DNA from: Leptospira kobayashii
GTDB lineage: Bacteria > Spirochaetota > Leptospiria > Leptospirales > Leptospiraceae
Assembly (NCBI RefSeq): GCF_003114835.2
Contig: NZ_AP025028.1
Location: forward strand, 3,872,001-3,936,000
DNA: 64,000 nt
Reading direction: 5' to 3'
Positions 35,536-45,197 of the stretch are shown one piece after another. The translations under genes and the position numbers were made by a program. How positions within the stretch are numbered: the stretch's first letter is position 1; every line of letters starts with the position of its first letter. Under the pieces are notes generated by a model that worked only from the letters and a program-made list of their open reading frames with translations, did not search any database and was not told the DNA's origin.

Positions 35536-35749
35536 AGCGGGAAACGAGTAAATTTATTGATAAATTCACTTATTCTATATAACAAGAATATCGGAATTTC
35601 ATTTCACCGGAAGAAAAAAAGTGAGGTTTTACTCGGAATTTATAATTCGGATGCAAACCAGTCAAAGAGCTTATAAAAAATACTATTAATAGGAAAAGTT
35701 GTAATTATATTTACGATGAACTTTGCTTGTGATTCGACTTTCGCAAGCC

Positions 35750-36088
35750 TTAAGCCAGTTGAAAGATAGGGCCGATTTTTTCATCGGTTCTTTTGTATCT
35801 TACCTTTTTGCCGATCGCCACGGAATCAAAATCGGAAAGATCTTCCAGAATGGTTGTGAGTTTTAAATCATCATCCGTTTTGATAATTGCCAAAACATAA
35901 GGAGCGCGTTCCGCCATATGACCGAACCCAATATGAACAATTGTGAATGTATAAATAGTGCCGGTTTCTTTTAGAAGAACAGGTTCAATGCGATCACTAC
36001 CGCAACTTGGGCAGGAAATGGATAATTCGATTACCCTAAATCCACAGTCTTTGCACTGAATTCCTTCTAGTCCGGAAGCTATTGTCAT
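35750..36088 (-). CDS. DUF35 Zn-ribbon/OB-fold protein (thiolase partner)
   Basis: A 112-residue protein: a rubredoxin-like zinc ribbon (Cys12, Cys15, Cys26, Cys29) followed by an OB-fold with GTIYTFTIVHIGFG and APYVLAIIKTDD. Such DUF35 proteins bind next to thiolase-like enzymes acting on acyl-CoA, often as a required subunit. It follows the thiolase gene directly, separated only by a hairpin, which supports a complex with that enzyme. Confidence 0.88.
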   Translation of the reverse strand: MTIASGLEGIQCKDCGFRVIELSISCPSCGSDRIEPVLLKETGTIYTFTIVHIGFGHMAERAPYVLAIIKTDDDLKLTTILEDLSDFDSVAIGKKVRYKRTDEKIGPIFQLA

Positions 36089-36119
36089 GATTGATCCATT
36101 GATTTTAAAGAGAGCTAAA

Positions 36120-36148
36120 ATCCAGGTTAGCGAATGACTAACCTGGAT
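36120..36148 (-). terminator. Strong hairpin between thiolase and DUF35 genes
   Basis: An 11-pair perfect stem: ATCCAGGTTAG (36120-36130) and CTAACCTGGAT (36138-36148), loop CGAATGA. On the minus strand it is followed by TTTTAG, so it could act as a partial terminator or an RNA stabiliser between the two genes. Confidence 0.6.
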
Positions 36149-36157
36149 AGATAGTAA

Positions 36158-37375
36158 TTAATTTTTTAATCTTTCTATGATTGTAGCGATTCCCATACCG
36201 CCACCGATACAAAGAGTAATTAATCCGTATCTAAGATCTCTTCTTTCAAGTTCATCCAGAACAGTTCCTGCAAGGATTGCTCCGGTTGCTCCGAGTGGAT
36301 GACCAAGTGCCATCGCTCCGCCGTTTACATTGATCTTTGCTTCATCAATTCCCAATGTTTTTTTAGCGTAAAGAACTACAGAAGCGAATGCTTCATTGAT
36401 TTCCCAAAGGTCGATGTCTTTTACGGAAAGTCCCGCCATCTTCAACGCTTTTTGAGAAGCAGAAACAGGACCTGTTAACATGATCGTAGGGTCTTCACCG
36501 GTGGAAACAGTAGCAAGAATTTTTGCTCTTGGTTTCAAACCGTATTTTTTCAATCCGTCATCATTTGCGATCAAAAGAGAAGCAGCTCCATCCACGATTC
36601 CGGATGAGTTTCCAAGAGTGTGAATATGATTGATCTTTTTGATTTCAGGATAAGAACGAAGTGCAATTGCATCTAATTCTTGTTCACCGATAGTTTTGAA
36701 AACCGGACCGAGACCGGAAAGGAATGCATAGTTTGATTCAATACGAGGATTTTCTTCTTCAGTAACAATAGTTCCATCATCTAATTTGATCGGAACGATT
36801 GATTTTTTAAAATATCCGTTTTGAATCGCATTATGAGCTTTGATTTGGGAAGATTCGGCAAAACGATCCGCTTCTTCTCTGGAAATATCATATTTCGTAG
36901 CGATCAAATCAGCGGAAATTCCTTGCGGAACCAAATTATAGTGTTGTGCAATTTTATCATTGCCCACATTAAAATCACGGCCAATCATATCATCGCCCAT
37001 TTTTACACGGCTCATGGATTCAACACCACCGCCAACACCGAGCTCCATTGCTCCGGAAGCAACGTGGTTCGCAATGTTATTCACAGCTTGCAATCCTGAT
37101 CCGCAGAAACGGTTTACAGTATAACCTGGAACTTCTTTCGGCCAATGTGCGGCCATTACCGCATAACGAGCAATACATGCTGCCTGATCGGCTACTTGGG
37201 ACACACATCCCATTACGACTTCTTCAACAGTTTTAGGATCAATACCATTTCGTTCTTGAATGGCTTTCAAAGTAGCAGCAGAAAGTTCTTGGGGGTGGAC
37301 ACTGGCTAAAGTTCCCCTTTTTTTCCCTTTTCCTCTAGGAGTTCTGACTGCATCGATAATATAGGCGTTACCCAT
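36158..37375 (-). CDS. Acetyl-CoA acetyltransferase/3-ketoacyl-CoA thiolase
   Basis: A 405-residue thiolase. Nucleophile Cys in [12 protein letters not shown] (~89-100), [18 protein letters not shown] with catalytic His and [12 protein letters not shown] with the second Cys at the C-terminus are all present. Members act in beta-oxidation (FadA type) or in making acetoacetyl-CoA. The DUF35 gene downstream suggests a thiolase working with an OB-fold partner. It is not closely similar to the MarR-controlled thiolase; the insert and spacing differ. Confidence 0.93.
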   Translation of the reverse strand: MGNAYIIDAVRTPRGKGKKRGTLASVHPQELSAATLKAIQERNGIDPKTVEEVVMGCVSQVADQAACIARYAVMAAHWPKEVPGYTVNRFCGSGLQAVNNIANHVASGAMELGVGGGVESMSRVKMGDDMIGRDFNVGNDKIAQHYNLVPQGISADLIATKYDISREEADRFAESSQIKAHNAIQNGYFKKSIVPIKLDDGTIVTEEENPRIESNYAFLSGLGPVFKTIGEQELDAIALRSYPEIKKINHIHTLGNSSGIVDGAASLLIANDDGLKKYGLKPRAKILATVSTGEDPTIMLTGPVSASQKALKMAGLSVKDIDLWEINEAFASVVLYAKKTLGIDEAKINVNGGAMALGHPLGATGAILAGTVLDELERRDLRYGLITLCIGGGMGIATIIERLKN

Positions 37376-37443
37376 TGGTTAACCTCTCTCTGGGATGGAC
37401 TTAGTAAAAACGTACAGAGTTCGGTTGTATTGAATACAAAAAA

Positions 37444-38484
37444 TCATGATTTTGTAATAGATTTCTTAATTTTGTTCCCGTAAAAACGCAAAGTTTTGGA
37501 TAGAAAACAGCTTTGGTTCAGAAAGGAAGCATCCAAACGATCCGCCACCGAAAGTCTCGATTCGTCCACAAGGCGAATGTATCTTAGATTGGGACGAAAT
37601 GCTTCTTCCAAACTTCGTTTGTTCCAATCTACATAACGCCAGGCGCTGAAACTATGATTCACTCCGATCCTTTCATCAATGGTTCCGATCAACTGGAATT
37701 GAGTGGCGCAAGCTGATCGGAAGAAGATGAAACGATTGAAGAAGTAGAGAATGTTTCTGTTCGGATTTGCAGTCAGTATGGATAAGAAATGATCCTTCAT
37801 TTCCTCAACCGTATAAAAAAGATCGGGACCGGAATTGGTAGAACGGAAGATGATCGGAGAGAATTCGCTCTTCGCATAGATTTTTGTCAGGATACGAATG
37901 TATTCCGGGTCATCGATCAAAACGGGAATTTCATTGAACGCAAAAGGAAACGGCTCTCTTTCTTTGATATGAATTTCTATATAACGGGTATGATCGTATT
38001 CGGTATCATTGATGTCGGTCGCAACGATTTTACTCAGGTGGTCTTGGAGTAATGTGTCTTCATACAAATCACGAACAGTAACTGCGCCTTCCTCATAAAG
38101 AATTGCACTTCCGAAATCAATAAACGTAGCACCTTCGAACAAAGAACCGAGGGATCCGTATTTTTTATGAATCAGCTTGTCACGAAAAAGAGCGCGTAAT
38201 AACAAATTATGATCATACAATCGCTTACGACCTGACCGTTGTTCTACGACGGTATTTTTTGTTTTTTTGATTTTGTAATAATGAATGTGGTTGGCCAATC
38301 CGAATCGAAGTTTTTCTACCGCGTGATTCTCCATAAGACGTTTTTCGTCTTCCTCATCTTCTACAATCGTTGTCCCTTCCGCAAAAAGATGTTGGTTAAA
38401 AAGAAGATGAGTGAAATTGAATATGGAGAAAAGGATCAGGAAAAAATAAATTTTCTCTTTGGATATTTTACTTTTTCCCGACAC
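37444..38484 (-). CDS. Exported hypothetical protein with a Rossmann-like segment
   Basis: A 346-residue protein with a signal peptide (~10-36, cleavage after HLFA). The mature part contains TFIDFGSAILYEEGAVT and KIVATDINDTEYDHT, which look like motif I and the acidic end of strand 2 of S-adenosylmethionine-dependent methyltransferases. An exported methyltransferase would be unusual, so this may be a non-catalytic relative. I do not recognise the family with confidence. The gene stands alone, between nuoI and the thiolase gene. Confidence 0.75.
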   Translation of the reverse strand: MSGKSKISKEKIYFFLILFSIFNFTHLLFNQHLFAEGTTIVEDEEDEKRLMENHAVEKLRFGLANHIHYYKIKKTKNTVVEQRSGRKRLYDHNLLLRALFRDKLIHKKYGSLGSLFEGATFIDFGSAILYEEGAVTVRDLYEDTLLQDHLSKIVATDINDTEYDHTRYIEIHIKEREPFPFAFNEIPVLIDDPEYIRILTKIYAKSEFSPIIFRSTNSGPDLFYTVEEMKDHFLSILTANPNRNILYFFNRFIFFRSACATQFQLIGTIDERIGVNHSFSAWRYVDWNKRSLEEAFRPNLRYIRLVDESRLSVADRLDASFLNQSCFLSKTLRFYGNKIKKSITKS

Positions 38485-38504
38485 TGATTTTATTTTCGAA
38501 ACGA

Positions 38505-39032
38505 TTAATTTCTCTGACCGAGAATAGGACCGCCTGCTTTTTCCATCATTCTCTCTTTGGTTAAAATGAGATCTTCACGGTTGTCAGCAGCCATCTCACC
38601 TGTTCCGTCCAGGTAAATCGCACCTTTAGGACAAGCCTCTTCACATAACCCGCAGAAGATGCAACGCAATAGATTGATTTCAAACTTTTGCGCGTATTTG
38701 TCTTCCGGATGAAGATGTTGTCTGTCGGCGGGAACTTCAGCGGCCTGGATCAGGATTGCATTGGCAGGACAGATCCACATACAGCAAAAACAAGCAGTAC
38801 ATCTTTCCCGACCCTGTTCATCCCGTTTCATGGAATGCATTCCCCGAAAACGCGATGAATATTGTCTTTTTTTCTCAGGATATTCGATCGTCTTTTGTCT
38901 GTTAAAGAAAGCCACTTTCACGAAATGTTTGAGAGTGATCCACAGACCTTTTCCGATCGACCAAAAATAAAACTGCTCATACCAAGAGAATTGGTGGCGT
39001 TTTGCTACATTGACTACATTAACGGTTGCCAA
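38505..39032 (-). CDS. nuoI: NADH-quinone oxidoreductase subunit I (NuoI-like ferredoxin)
   Basis: A 175-residue protein with two 4Fe-4S motifs, [12 protein letters not shown] and [12 protein letters not shown], flanked by the NuoI sequence ([13 protein letters not shown] near the N-terminus and [13 protein letters not shown]). Subunit I passes electrons along the peripheral arm of complex I. Its start overlaps nuoG by 14 bases. An extra Cys occurs inside the first cluster motif. No other complex I genes besides nuoG are present in the window. Confidence 0.92.
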   Translation of the reverse strand: MATVNVVNVAKRHQFSWYEQFYFWSIGKGLWITLKHFVKVAFFNRQKTIEYPEKKRQYSSRFRGMHSMKRDEQGRERCTACFCCMWICPANAILIQAAEVPADRQHLHPEDKYAQKFEINLLRCIFCGLCEEACPKGAIYLDGTGEMAADNREDLILTKERMMEKAGGPILGQRN

Positions 39033-40467
39033 GGAGTGCCTCCTCTTTCTTACGAATTTCAGATAAAACTTTCTCGAAAAATTCCGCTGAAGACGGAAGC
39101 CCTTTCGGAGCTTCCATGGATTTTTCGAAATCCTGTTTCAAACCATTTTTATTTGTGAAACTTCCCGCTTCGTCCGCAAAAAGTTTGATCGGAGCGGCGA
39201 AGTTTGCCGCCTTTGCGGAGGAAGTGATATTCGTATCCAGTTGAACGATCGTCGCCTTACCTAAAATAGACGAAGGTATTTCTTCTTTCAAAACGAATAC
39301 CAAGTCAATGGCACCGGATAAAATATCGGAAACGATTCCGGTAAGACCTTGAGGAGTGGAAATTTCCAAATCCAAAGCCCCTCTTGTATTCGGATGATAA
39401 TCTTTGGTTAACAAAAAGTCAACTTGTTCGGTTTCTTTGTACTGAGGTTCCGTTACTCTCACTTCAAATTGAATCGGTTTACTCAATTCCTTTGAAAGTT
39501 CGGTGAGAGCGGATTTAATACGAGCAAGATTTTCGTTGGATTCATGGGCTCCACCGATCACTGCAACCCCGTTAGTAGAACGCAGTGCATTTGCAATTTT
39601 TGGAATCACATTGATAGAAGTGGATGGAGTTCCGTTTTCCATATAGGAAAACAATCTGTTTTCATTCATCCAATCCAAATCAAAACGACCTTTATCGCAA
39701 AGAAAGAACATGTTTTTTTCATGATTTTCCTTCACCATATAACGATACATTTTATTGTCTCGTACATTCGTTGTTACATTACAACCGGTGGAACATCCGT
39801 GGCATACGGAAGAATGGGATTTGTACCACCATACTCTGGATTTGAATAAAGTCTTATTATTGAGTAGTGCGCCTACGGGACAAATATCGGCAAGTGCACC
39901 TTGAAAGTTGTGATTGATCGGCTCGTTATTGGCAAGACCTATCAAAGAATCATTTCCTCTTTCAAACAAACCGAGGTTGGATTCTCCGACTTTTTCTTCT
40001 TCAAAACGAACGCATCTGTAACAAACGATGCAACGATTGTGATTGATGATGAGATTACTTCCGATCTCTTCCTGAGGAACATTTCGTTTTTGAAATTCAA
40101 AACGGGAATGGCCTTGGCCGGAACCGAACGCATTGTCTTGCAAACGACATTCTCCCGCTTTATCGCAGACAGGACAGTCTAACGGGTGATTTGCGAGAAG
40201 AAATTCCATGGTGCCGGCGCGAGCTTCTTTCACACGATCCGACTTCGTGATGATTCCCATATTTTCTTTTACGGGAGTATTACAAGCGGCTTGGAGACGA
40301 GGAACACCTTCAATCTCAATCAAACACATACGGCACATACCAACGACGGATAGAGCGGGATGATAACAAAAATAAGGGATATCTACGCCGACTTCTTTTG
40401 CGGCATCAATTAGGTTTTTCTTTTCGTCGACTTCAAATTCGACGCCATCGATCTTTATTTTTACCAA
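39019..40467 (-). CDS. nuoG: NADH-quinone oxidoreductase subunit G (short form)
   Basis: A 482-residue NuoG with a 2Fe-2S domain (Cys34, Cys45, Cys48, Cys62), the His-Cys3 cluster motif [14 protein letters not shown] (~94-107), a 4Fe-4S pair in [14 protein letters not shown] and the N5-type [10 protein letters not shown]. The molybdopterin-oxidoreductase-like region is much shorter than in typical NuoG (about 680-900 residues), keeping only a reduced C-terminal domain. It carries electrons from NADH toward nuoI. No frameshift is seen, so the short length appears genuine. Confidence 0.92.
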   Translation of the reverse strand: MVKIKIDGVEFEVDEKKNLIDAAKEVGVDIPYFCYHPALSVVGMCRMCLIEIEGVPRLQAACNTPVKENMGIITKSDRVKEARAGTMEFLLANHPLDCPVCDKAGECRLQDNAFGSGQGHSRFEFQKRNVPQEEIGSNLIINHNRCIVCYRCVRFEEEKVGESNLGLFERGNDSLIGLANNEPINHNFQGALADICPVGALLNNKTLFKSRVWWYKSHSSVCHGCSTGCNVTTNVRDNKMYRYMVKENHEKNMFFLCDKGRFDLDWMNENRLFSYMENGTPSTSINVIPKIANALRSTNGVAVIGGAHESNENLARIKSALTELSKELSKPIQFEVRVTEPQYKETEQVDFLLTKDYHPNTRGALDLEISTPQGLTGIVSDILSGAIDLVFVLKEEIPSSILGKATIVQLDTNITSSAKAANFAAPIKLFADEAGSFTNKNGLKQDFEKSMEAPKGLPSSAEFFEKVLSEIRKKEEALLGNR

Positions 40468-40519
40468 AGAATGAGCCCCCTTCTATATTAGAACGGAGCT
40501 TTGTTATTCTGTCAAACCT

Positions 40520-41254
40520 TCATTTGGAAATAATGTTGGTTGCATGTAAGTAGGAGTATTTTGCCAGATCGATTACCGTTTCCGCAAAATAATCCGAATC
40601 GATGAACACGGAATTGGTTCGAATGTTTGTGCTTTTTACTATTTTTCCGATCAGATCATCCAAAACTTGCAGAGCTGAGGTTTCATAAAAAAAGTCCGTA
40701 TTGATATTGATTCTCAAATTAGTAAAACTACTTCTGCCTGCCAGATAATGATGGAATTTTTCATAAATTTCATCATTTGCTTTTCTGGAAGGAACTCCGG
40801 TCAGCTCGATCAGAATTTCCGATATGGATAATTCGGAGATCTTGATCATGAAAGGAATCGTCTTTTTGTCTATGATCATCTCCGGTCCAAGCATCAGAAC
40901 GGATTGAATTTTTTCCATAAGAGACCCGGTTGTGACAGGTTTTAGAAGATAGGCACTCACTCTACTTTGTGCCGCACGAACAATTTGATCTTTTTCCCCA
41001 ACGGAGGTAAGCATAATCACAGGAGTGGTTTTTAAATAATCTTTTCCCTTTTCAACAAAAGATAACCCGTCCAAATAAGGCATCATAATATCGCTGATCA
41101 CCAAATCGAATGTCTGGCTGCGGATCTTGGTAAGTCCCGCCATGCCATCTGTTACATGGACCACTTGGAAATTGTATCTTTCCAAGGTATGAATGAGTAA
41201 TTTTGCGGAACTATCATCGTCTTCGGCAAGTAGAACTTTATAAACCTTTTTCAT
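40520..41254 (-). CDS. Response regulator with unusual C-terminal domain
   Basis: A 244-residue protein. The receiver domain (~1-122) has the acidic pair EDD (11-13), phospho-acceptor Asp55 (VISDIMMP), the Thr/Ser in IMLTS and the Lys in LLKP, so it should be phosphorylated. The remaining ~120 residues carry no recognised DNA-binding or enzymatic motif. It starts 7 bases after aroC on the same strand and has no kinase gene beside it. Confidence 0.88.
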   Translation of the reverse strand: MKKVYKVLLAEDDDSSAKLLIHTLERYNFQVVHVTDGMAGLTKIRSQTFDLVISDIMMPYLDGLSFVEKGKDYLKTTPVIMLTSVGEKDQIVRAAQSRVSAYLLKPVTTGSLMEKIQSVLMLGPEMIIDKKTIPFMIKISELSISEILIELTGVPSRKANDEIYEKFHHYLAGRSSFTNLRININTDFFYETSALQVLDDLIGKIVKSTNIRTNSVFIDSDYFAETVIDLAKYSYLHATNIISK

Positions 41255-41261
41255 GATTTCC

Positions 41262-42398
41262 TTACTGATTTGGGATAGAATCTAAATTTGCATATTTTAA
41301 AAACCACTTAGGTTGCAATGCTCGCTGATAAAAATAAGCATCCACTAACACTAAATTAATGACGGCTTCAACAATCGGTATGGCTCGGGGAAGTACGCAA
41401 GGGTCGTGTCTGCCCTTCGCTTTTAAGATAGTCTCTTTGTTTTTATCGTCAACAGTTTTCTGTTCTTTTTTAATTGTAGAAGTAGGCTTGAAAGCTGCCC
41501 GTATAACAAGATCCATTCCGTTGGAAATACCACCTTGGATACCTCCGGAATTATTGGTTCTGGTTTTGACCTTACCGGTTTTTTCTTCTATATAAAATTC
41601 ATCATTATGAATGCTTCCGGTTTGGCGGGTTCCTCCGAACCCGGATCCGACTTCAAAACCTTTGCAAGCGGATATGGACAATAAGGCTTTTGCCAAATCG
41701 GCATCTAACTTATCATAAACGGGATCACCGAGACCGGGGGGAAGATTTCTAACAATCGCCTTAACTGTTCCACCGACGGAATCCCCTTCGTCTCTCAATT
41801 TACGGATCAGAGCTTCCATCTCGTCATTGGTTGTTTTTTTAGGACACCGGGTTGGAAATTGATCAACGAAATCGCGCGAAACCGGATATTCCGATTCTGA
41901 AATCAGCGAGTCGATTTCTCCAACGGAATCCACCCAAGCTACCGTTTGAATTCCAAGTTCGCGTTCCAGGATCACCCTCGCAAGTCCGGCCGCTGCAACC
42001 CGTCCGATGGTTTCCCGAACGGAAGACCTTCCTCCGCCTACATGGGCACGATGGCCGTATTTTTCGGAATACGTATAATCCGCGTGAGACGGTCGAAAGA
42101 CATGAGCCATTTCATCGTAATCACTACCGATTGTATTTTTATTATTAACTTTTAAGAGAATCGGGCTTCCTGTCGTTTTTCCCTGAAAAACCCCGGATTC
42201 CACGACAACTCTGTCTTCTTCATCACGAGGAGTCGTAAGGTCGTTTTGACCCGGTCTTCTGCGTGTTAAATCTTTTTGAATCTCTTCTTCCGGAAAAGGA
42301 AGACCGGCAGGCACTCCCTCTACAACAACTCCGACGGAAACACCGTGAGATTCTCCATAAGTGGATACTTTAAAAATCTTTCCCCAAGTGGAAGGCAT
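41262..42398 (-). CDS. aroC: Chorismate synthase AroC
   Basis: A 378-residue enzyme that turns EPSP into chorismate with reduced FMN, the last common step of the shikimate pathway. It begins [19 protein letters not shown], with the family signatures [34 protein letters not shown] and the C-terminal [18 protein letters not shown]. Length is normal. Another shikimate gene, aroD, is 2 kb away on the opposite strand. Confidence 0.97.
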   Translation of the reverse strand: MPSTWGKIFKVSTYGESHGVSVGVVVEGVPAGLPFPEEEIQKDLTRRRPGQNDLTTPRDEEDRVVVESGVFQGKTTGSPILLKVNNKNTIGSDYDEMAHVFRPSHADYTYSEKYGHRAHVGGGRSSVRETIGRVAAAGLARVILERELGIQTVAWVDSVGEIDSLISESEYPVSRDFVDQFPTRCPKKTTNDEMEALIRKLRDEGDSVGGTVKAIVRNLPPGLGDPVYDKLDADLAKALLSISACKGFEVGSGFGGTRQTGSIHNDEFYIEEKTGKVKTRTNNSGGIQGGISNGMDLVIRAAFKPTSTIKKEQKTVDDKNKETILKAKGRHDPCVLPRAIPIVEAVINLVLVDAYFYQRALQPKWFLKYANLDSIPNQ

Positions 42399-42474
42399 AT
42401 GCTGTCATTTAAAATCAGGTTTGCAATCTATCCATAAAGTTTTTCCTCTACAAGTGGATCAATTTTCGGGACTT

Positions 42475-42984
42475 ATGTCAGCTGACCAAACCGTATTCTT
42501 TAGAACCAAAAGCTTCCTATATTTCTGGATTCTTTCCGCCGTATTACATGGAATTCTTTTTATCGTTCTTTTCGGAAAGTTTTGGCAAAACAAGGATACG
42601 GAAGAAATCCACCTAACTAAAGGTAATACGATTCGACTCTTGGTTCCCAGCCCTTATTCCGCAGGGAGCGGTTCTCTTTCCAGTCAAAATCAATCAAATG
42701 CGGATTTGGAAGGAACGATCGACCCCGAAGAAGAAGTAAACAGGTTTCGAAATTCTCTCAGTTATCCTGCCCTTGCTTTGGAGCAACGCCTGGAAGATGA
42801 TTGTAGTTTCCGAGTAACTGTTGCAGAAAATGGGTCAGTTGAGAAGGTGGGTGTGCTGGTTCCGTGTCGCTATAGCGTCTTCGACCAACAATTTCGCAAC
42901 CAAATCCAAGGTTGGAAATTCAATTTTTCAAAGGGGAAAGAAATTACTCTTCCAATTCGGTTTCGCATCCATGCAAGAGAATGA
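42475..42984 (+). CDS. TonB-like protein
   Basis: The start chosen is the ATG at 42475, giving 169 residues; the frame continues upstream through the aroC 5' region to 42361 but with no fitting N-terminus. One membrane segment (~12-34, SFLYFWILSAVLHGILFIVLFG) is followed by a Ser/Asn-rich linker and a C-terminal part (~90-169) with FRVTVAENGSVEKVGVLVPCRYSVFDQQFRNQIQGWKF, the pattern of TonB-family C-terminal domains. It may link the inner membrane to an outer-membrane receptor; no ExbB/ExbD is nearby. It overlaps the next gene by 14 bases. Confidence 0.72.
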   Translation: MSADQTVFFRTKSFLYFWILSAVLHGILFIVLFGKFWQNKDTEEIHLTKGNTIRLLVPSPYSAGSGSLSSQNQSNADLEGTIDPEEEVNRFRNSLSYPALALEQRLEDDCSFRVTVAENGSVEKVGVLVPCRYSVFDQQFRNQIQGWKFNFSKGKEITLPIRFRIHARE

Positions 42985-43510
42985 TCCCCTCAATACTCAA
43001 AAACAATGGTTTGCCTTATACACAAACCCCCGTGCGGAAAAAAGCCTATCTCGTTTATTTAAAAAATACAAAATAGATCACTACCTTCCTCTGATCAAAG
43101 AAAGGAAAAAATGGAGTGATCGATTCAAAATCATCGAAACTCCCCGACTCAAATCTTATATTTTTGTAAATATCATTTTTTGGAAAGATAAAGTAACCGT
43201 CCTCCAACTCCCTGGTGCCCACCATTTCGTTTTTGCCAAAGGAGTCCCTGCCGTATTGGAAGAAGAAGAGATGGAAAAATTAAAAGATCTTGTGGAAAAT
43301 TACGGTGCACAGACCGAAGTAATAAAAAACGAAGCGCTTCAGCCTGGCAAAATAGTAAAAATTACGGAAGGACCTTTTGCCGGCAGAAAGATGGAAATCA
43401 TAAAAAGAAAAAATGATGTCACTCTGATCCTTCGGTTTCCGAGCATAGACCAAGCAATCATTGCAGAGATGAGTATTGACAAAATTTCATGGGAGGAAAC
43501 GGAACATTGA
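42971..43510 (+). CDS. NusG-like transcription elongation factor (specialised paralogue)
   Basis: The start is the ATG at 42971, giving 179 residues beginning MQENDPLNTQKQWFALYTNPRAEK; the longer frame from 42821 reads through the previous gene. The NusG N-terminal domain has WFALYTNPRAEKSL and SYIFVNI; the KOW domain is QPGKIVKITEGPFAGRKMEII (~121-141). Specialised NusG proteins such as RfaH and LoaP act on particular long operons, often of polysaccharide genes. It sits between a TonB-like gene and kdsD, and overlaps the kdsD start. Confidence 0.85.
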   Translation: MQENDPLNTQKQWFALYTNPRAEKSLSRLFKKYKIDHYLPLIKERKKWSDRFKIIETPRLKSYIFVNIIFWKDKVTVLQLPGAHHFVFAKGVPAVLEEEEMEKLKDLVENYGAQTEVIKNEALQPGKIVKITEGPFAGRKMEIIKRKNDVTLILRFPSIDQAIIAEMSIDKISWEETEH

Positions 43511-44475
43511 AAAATATATTGAAGATCGTAGAACGTGCGCTCGACGATGAGATTGCCTCCATCCAACATTTTAGAGACAACCTGGACGAACGCATTTCCG
43601 AATGCGTAGAGCTGATTTTAAATAGCAAAGGAAAAGTTGTAGTTACCGGCGTGGGTAAATCGGGAGATATTGCACAAAAAATTTCCCACACAATGTCTTC
43701 CACCGGAACAGCTGCCATATTCTTACATCCGACTGATGCGGCTCACGGAGATTCGGGCGTTGTAGGAAAAGGCGACGTGGTTCTCGCCATTGGAAAAAGC
43801 GGTGAGTCGGAAGAATTAAATTATATTTTACCCACTTTGAAAAACCTAGGTGCAAAAGTAGTAGGCATTACGGCAAATCCCAAATCCAAACTCGCGGAAC
43901 TTTCCGATATTCTGATCCTTACCCCTATTTTACGGGAAGCCTGTCCGCTGGAACTAGCCCCTACTTCTTCGACTACCATTGCACTTATGCTAGGTGATGC
44001 AATAGCAATGGCACTGATGGAATTGAAAAACTTTCAAGCCGACGATTTTGCACTATACCATCCTGCCGGAAGATTGGGAAAAAGACTTTCACTACATATA
44101 TCGGACGTTATGCGCAAAGACGATAAAAACGCATTCGTTACCGAACATGCAGGATTGGATGAAATCCTGAAAGAGATCACTCGTAAAGGTCTGGGTGCAA
44201 CAGGTGTAGTCGACTCCGAAGGGATCTTACTCGGCCTGATCACCGACTTTGATATCAGAAAAGCACTTACCAATAAAAAATTGACCGAAGGTGTTACAGC
44301 CAAGGAAATGATGAATGTTTCTCCTTCTTACTTTTCACCGGAAGAAAAAGCTTATGATGTTTTGACAAAAATGGAAAATAGGGAACGCCCCATATCCGTT
44401 GCTCCCGTAGTTACAAAAGATAAAAAATTCGTAGGTATGGTTTCTCTACATGACTTATTGCAAAAAGGATTATAA
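43507..44475 (+). CDS. kdsD: Arabinose-5-phosphate isomerase (KpsF/GutQ/KdsD family)
   Basis: The start favoured is a TTG at 43507, nine bases after GGAGGA and overlapping the TGA of the NusG-like gene (TTGA); an ATG at 43489 lacks such a site, so 322 rather than 328 residues. A SIS sugar-isomerase domain (~30-170; VTGVGKSGDIAQKISHTM, FLHPTDAAHGDSG, AIGKSGESEEL) is followed by two CBS domains (~200-320). The enzyme converts ribulose-5-phosphate to arabinose-5-phosphate, the first step toward Kdo. Confidence 0.93.
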   Translation: MKNILKIVERALDDEIASIQHFRDNLDERISECVELILNSKGKVVVTGVGKSGDIAQKISHTMSSTGTAAIFLHPTDAAHGDSGVVGKGDVVLAIGKSGESEELNYILPTLKNLGAKVVGITANPKSKLAELSDILILTPILREACPLELAPTSSTTIALMLGDAIAMALMELKNFQADDFALYHPAGRLGKRLSLHISDVMRKDDKNAFVTEHAGLDEILKEITRKGLGATGVVDSEGILLGLITDFDIRKALTNKKLTEGVTAKEMMNVSPSYFSPEEKAYDVLTKMENRERPISVAPVVTKDKKFVGMVSLHDLLQKGL

Positions 44476-44477
44476 AA

Positions 44478-45197
44478 ATGCCAGAATCGTTTAAGATCGT
44501 TGCCACTCTTGGAGAAGATGATATTCGCCATCTTCAAAAGAAAGACACAAAAGATATTGATGTACTTGAAATTCGTTTGGATTTGTTTTCCAGAAATTAT
44601 ATCCAGAAAGAGATGAAAAAAAAGATCAAGTCTCTCGGCTTACCAGCCCTTTTTACATACCGACGTGCCGAAGACAGTAGCGTGAAATCTTATGTGAAAT
44701 TATTTCCTGAAGATGTGGAAGGTATCCTGAAAGATTTTAATGATAATTCGAACTATCTGGATATCGAGCTTAACCGGGATGATACTATCTTCCGAAACTA
44801 TGATCAACTCAATTTCAGAATTATATATTCTTATCATTCCTTTAAAAAATCAATCTATGCAAAAGAAATGAGAGATTTCATTCAAAATGCAAAGCCGGTA
44901 AAAAAGAAAAATCCCGTTTTTAAATTTGCAATCACTCCGGAAGACATTGAAGAAACCGCAGAATTTATGAATGATATCAAAATTCTTTCCAAAACAAATA
45001 CTATGATAGGAATTTGTATGGGTGAAACGGGAATCTTATCACGCGTGTTTGGTGATTATTTCAAATCGTCTTATACTTATATTACGCTCGGTACGCCGAA
45101 GGCTCCGGGCCAGATTTCGATTGATACATTTAGAAAATTAAGATCCGACTTATTTAAGGGTTCTTCGACTGCAAAGGAACAGAAGGAAGAGGAGTAG
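44478..45197 (+). CDS. aroD: Type I 3-dehydroquinate dehydratase AroD
   Basis: A 239-residue class I enzyme of the shikimate pathway that dehydrates 3-dehydroquinate. EIRLDLF marks the first strand, the active-site His is in YSYHSF (~117) and the Schiff-base Lys in FKFAITP (~150). The C-terminal end has ITLGTPKAPGQIS, matching the substrate-binding loop. It starts 2 bases after kdsD and overlaps the convergent TPR gene by 44 bases. Confidence 0.92.
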   Translation: MPESFKIVATLGEDDIRHLQKKDTKDIDVLEIRLDLFSRNYIQKEMKKKIKSLGLPALFTYRRAEDSSVKSYVKLFPEDVEGILKDFNDNSNYLDIELNRDDTIFRNYDQLNFRIIYSYHSFKKSIYAKEMRDFIQNAKPVKKKNPVFKFAITPEDIEETAEFMNDIKILSKTNTMIGICMGETGILSRVFGDYFKSSYTYITLGTPKAPGQISIDTFRKLRSDLFKGSSTAKEQKEEE

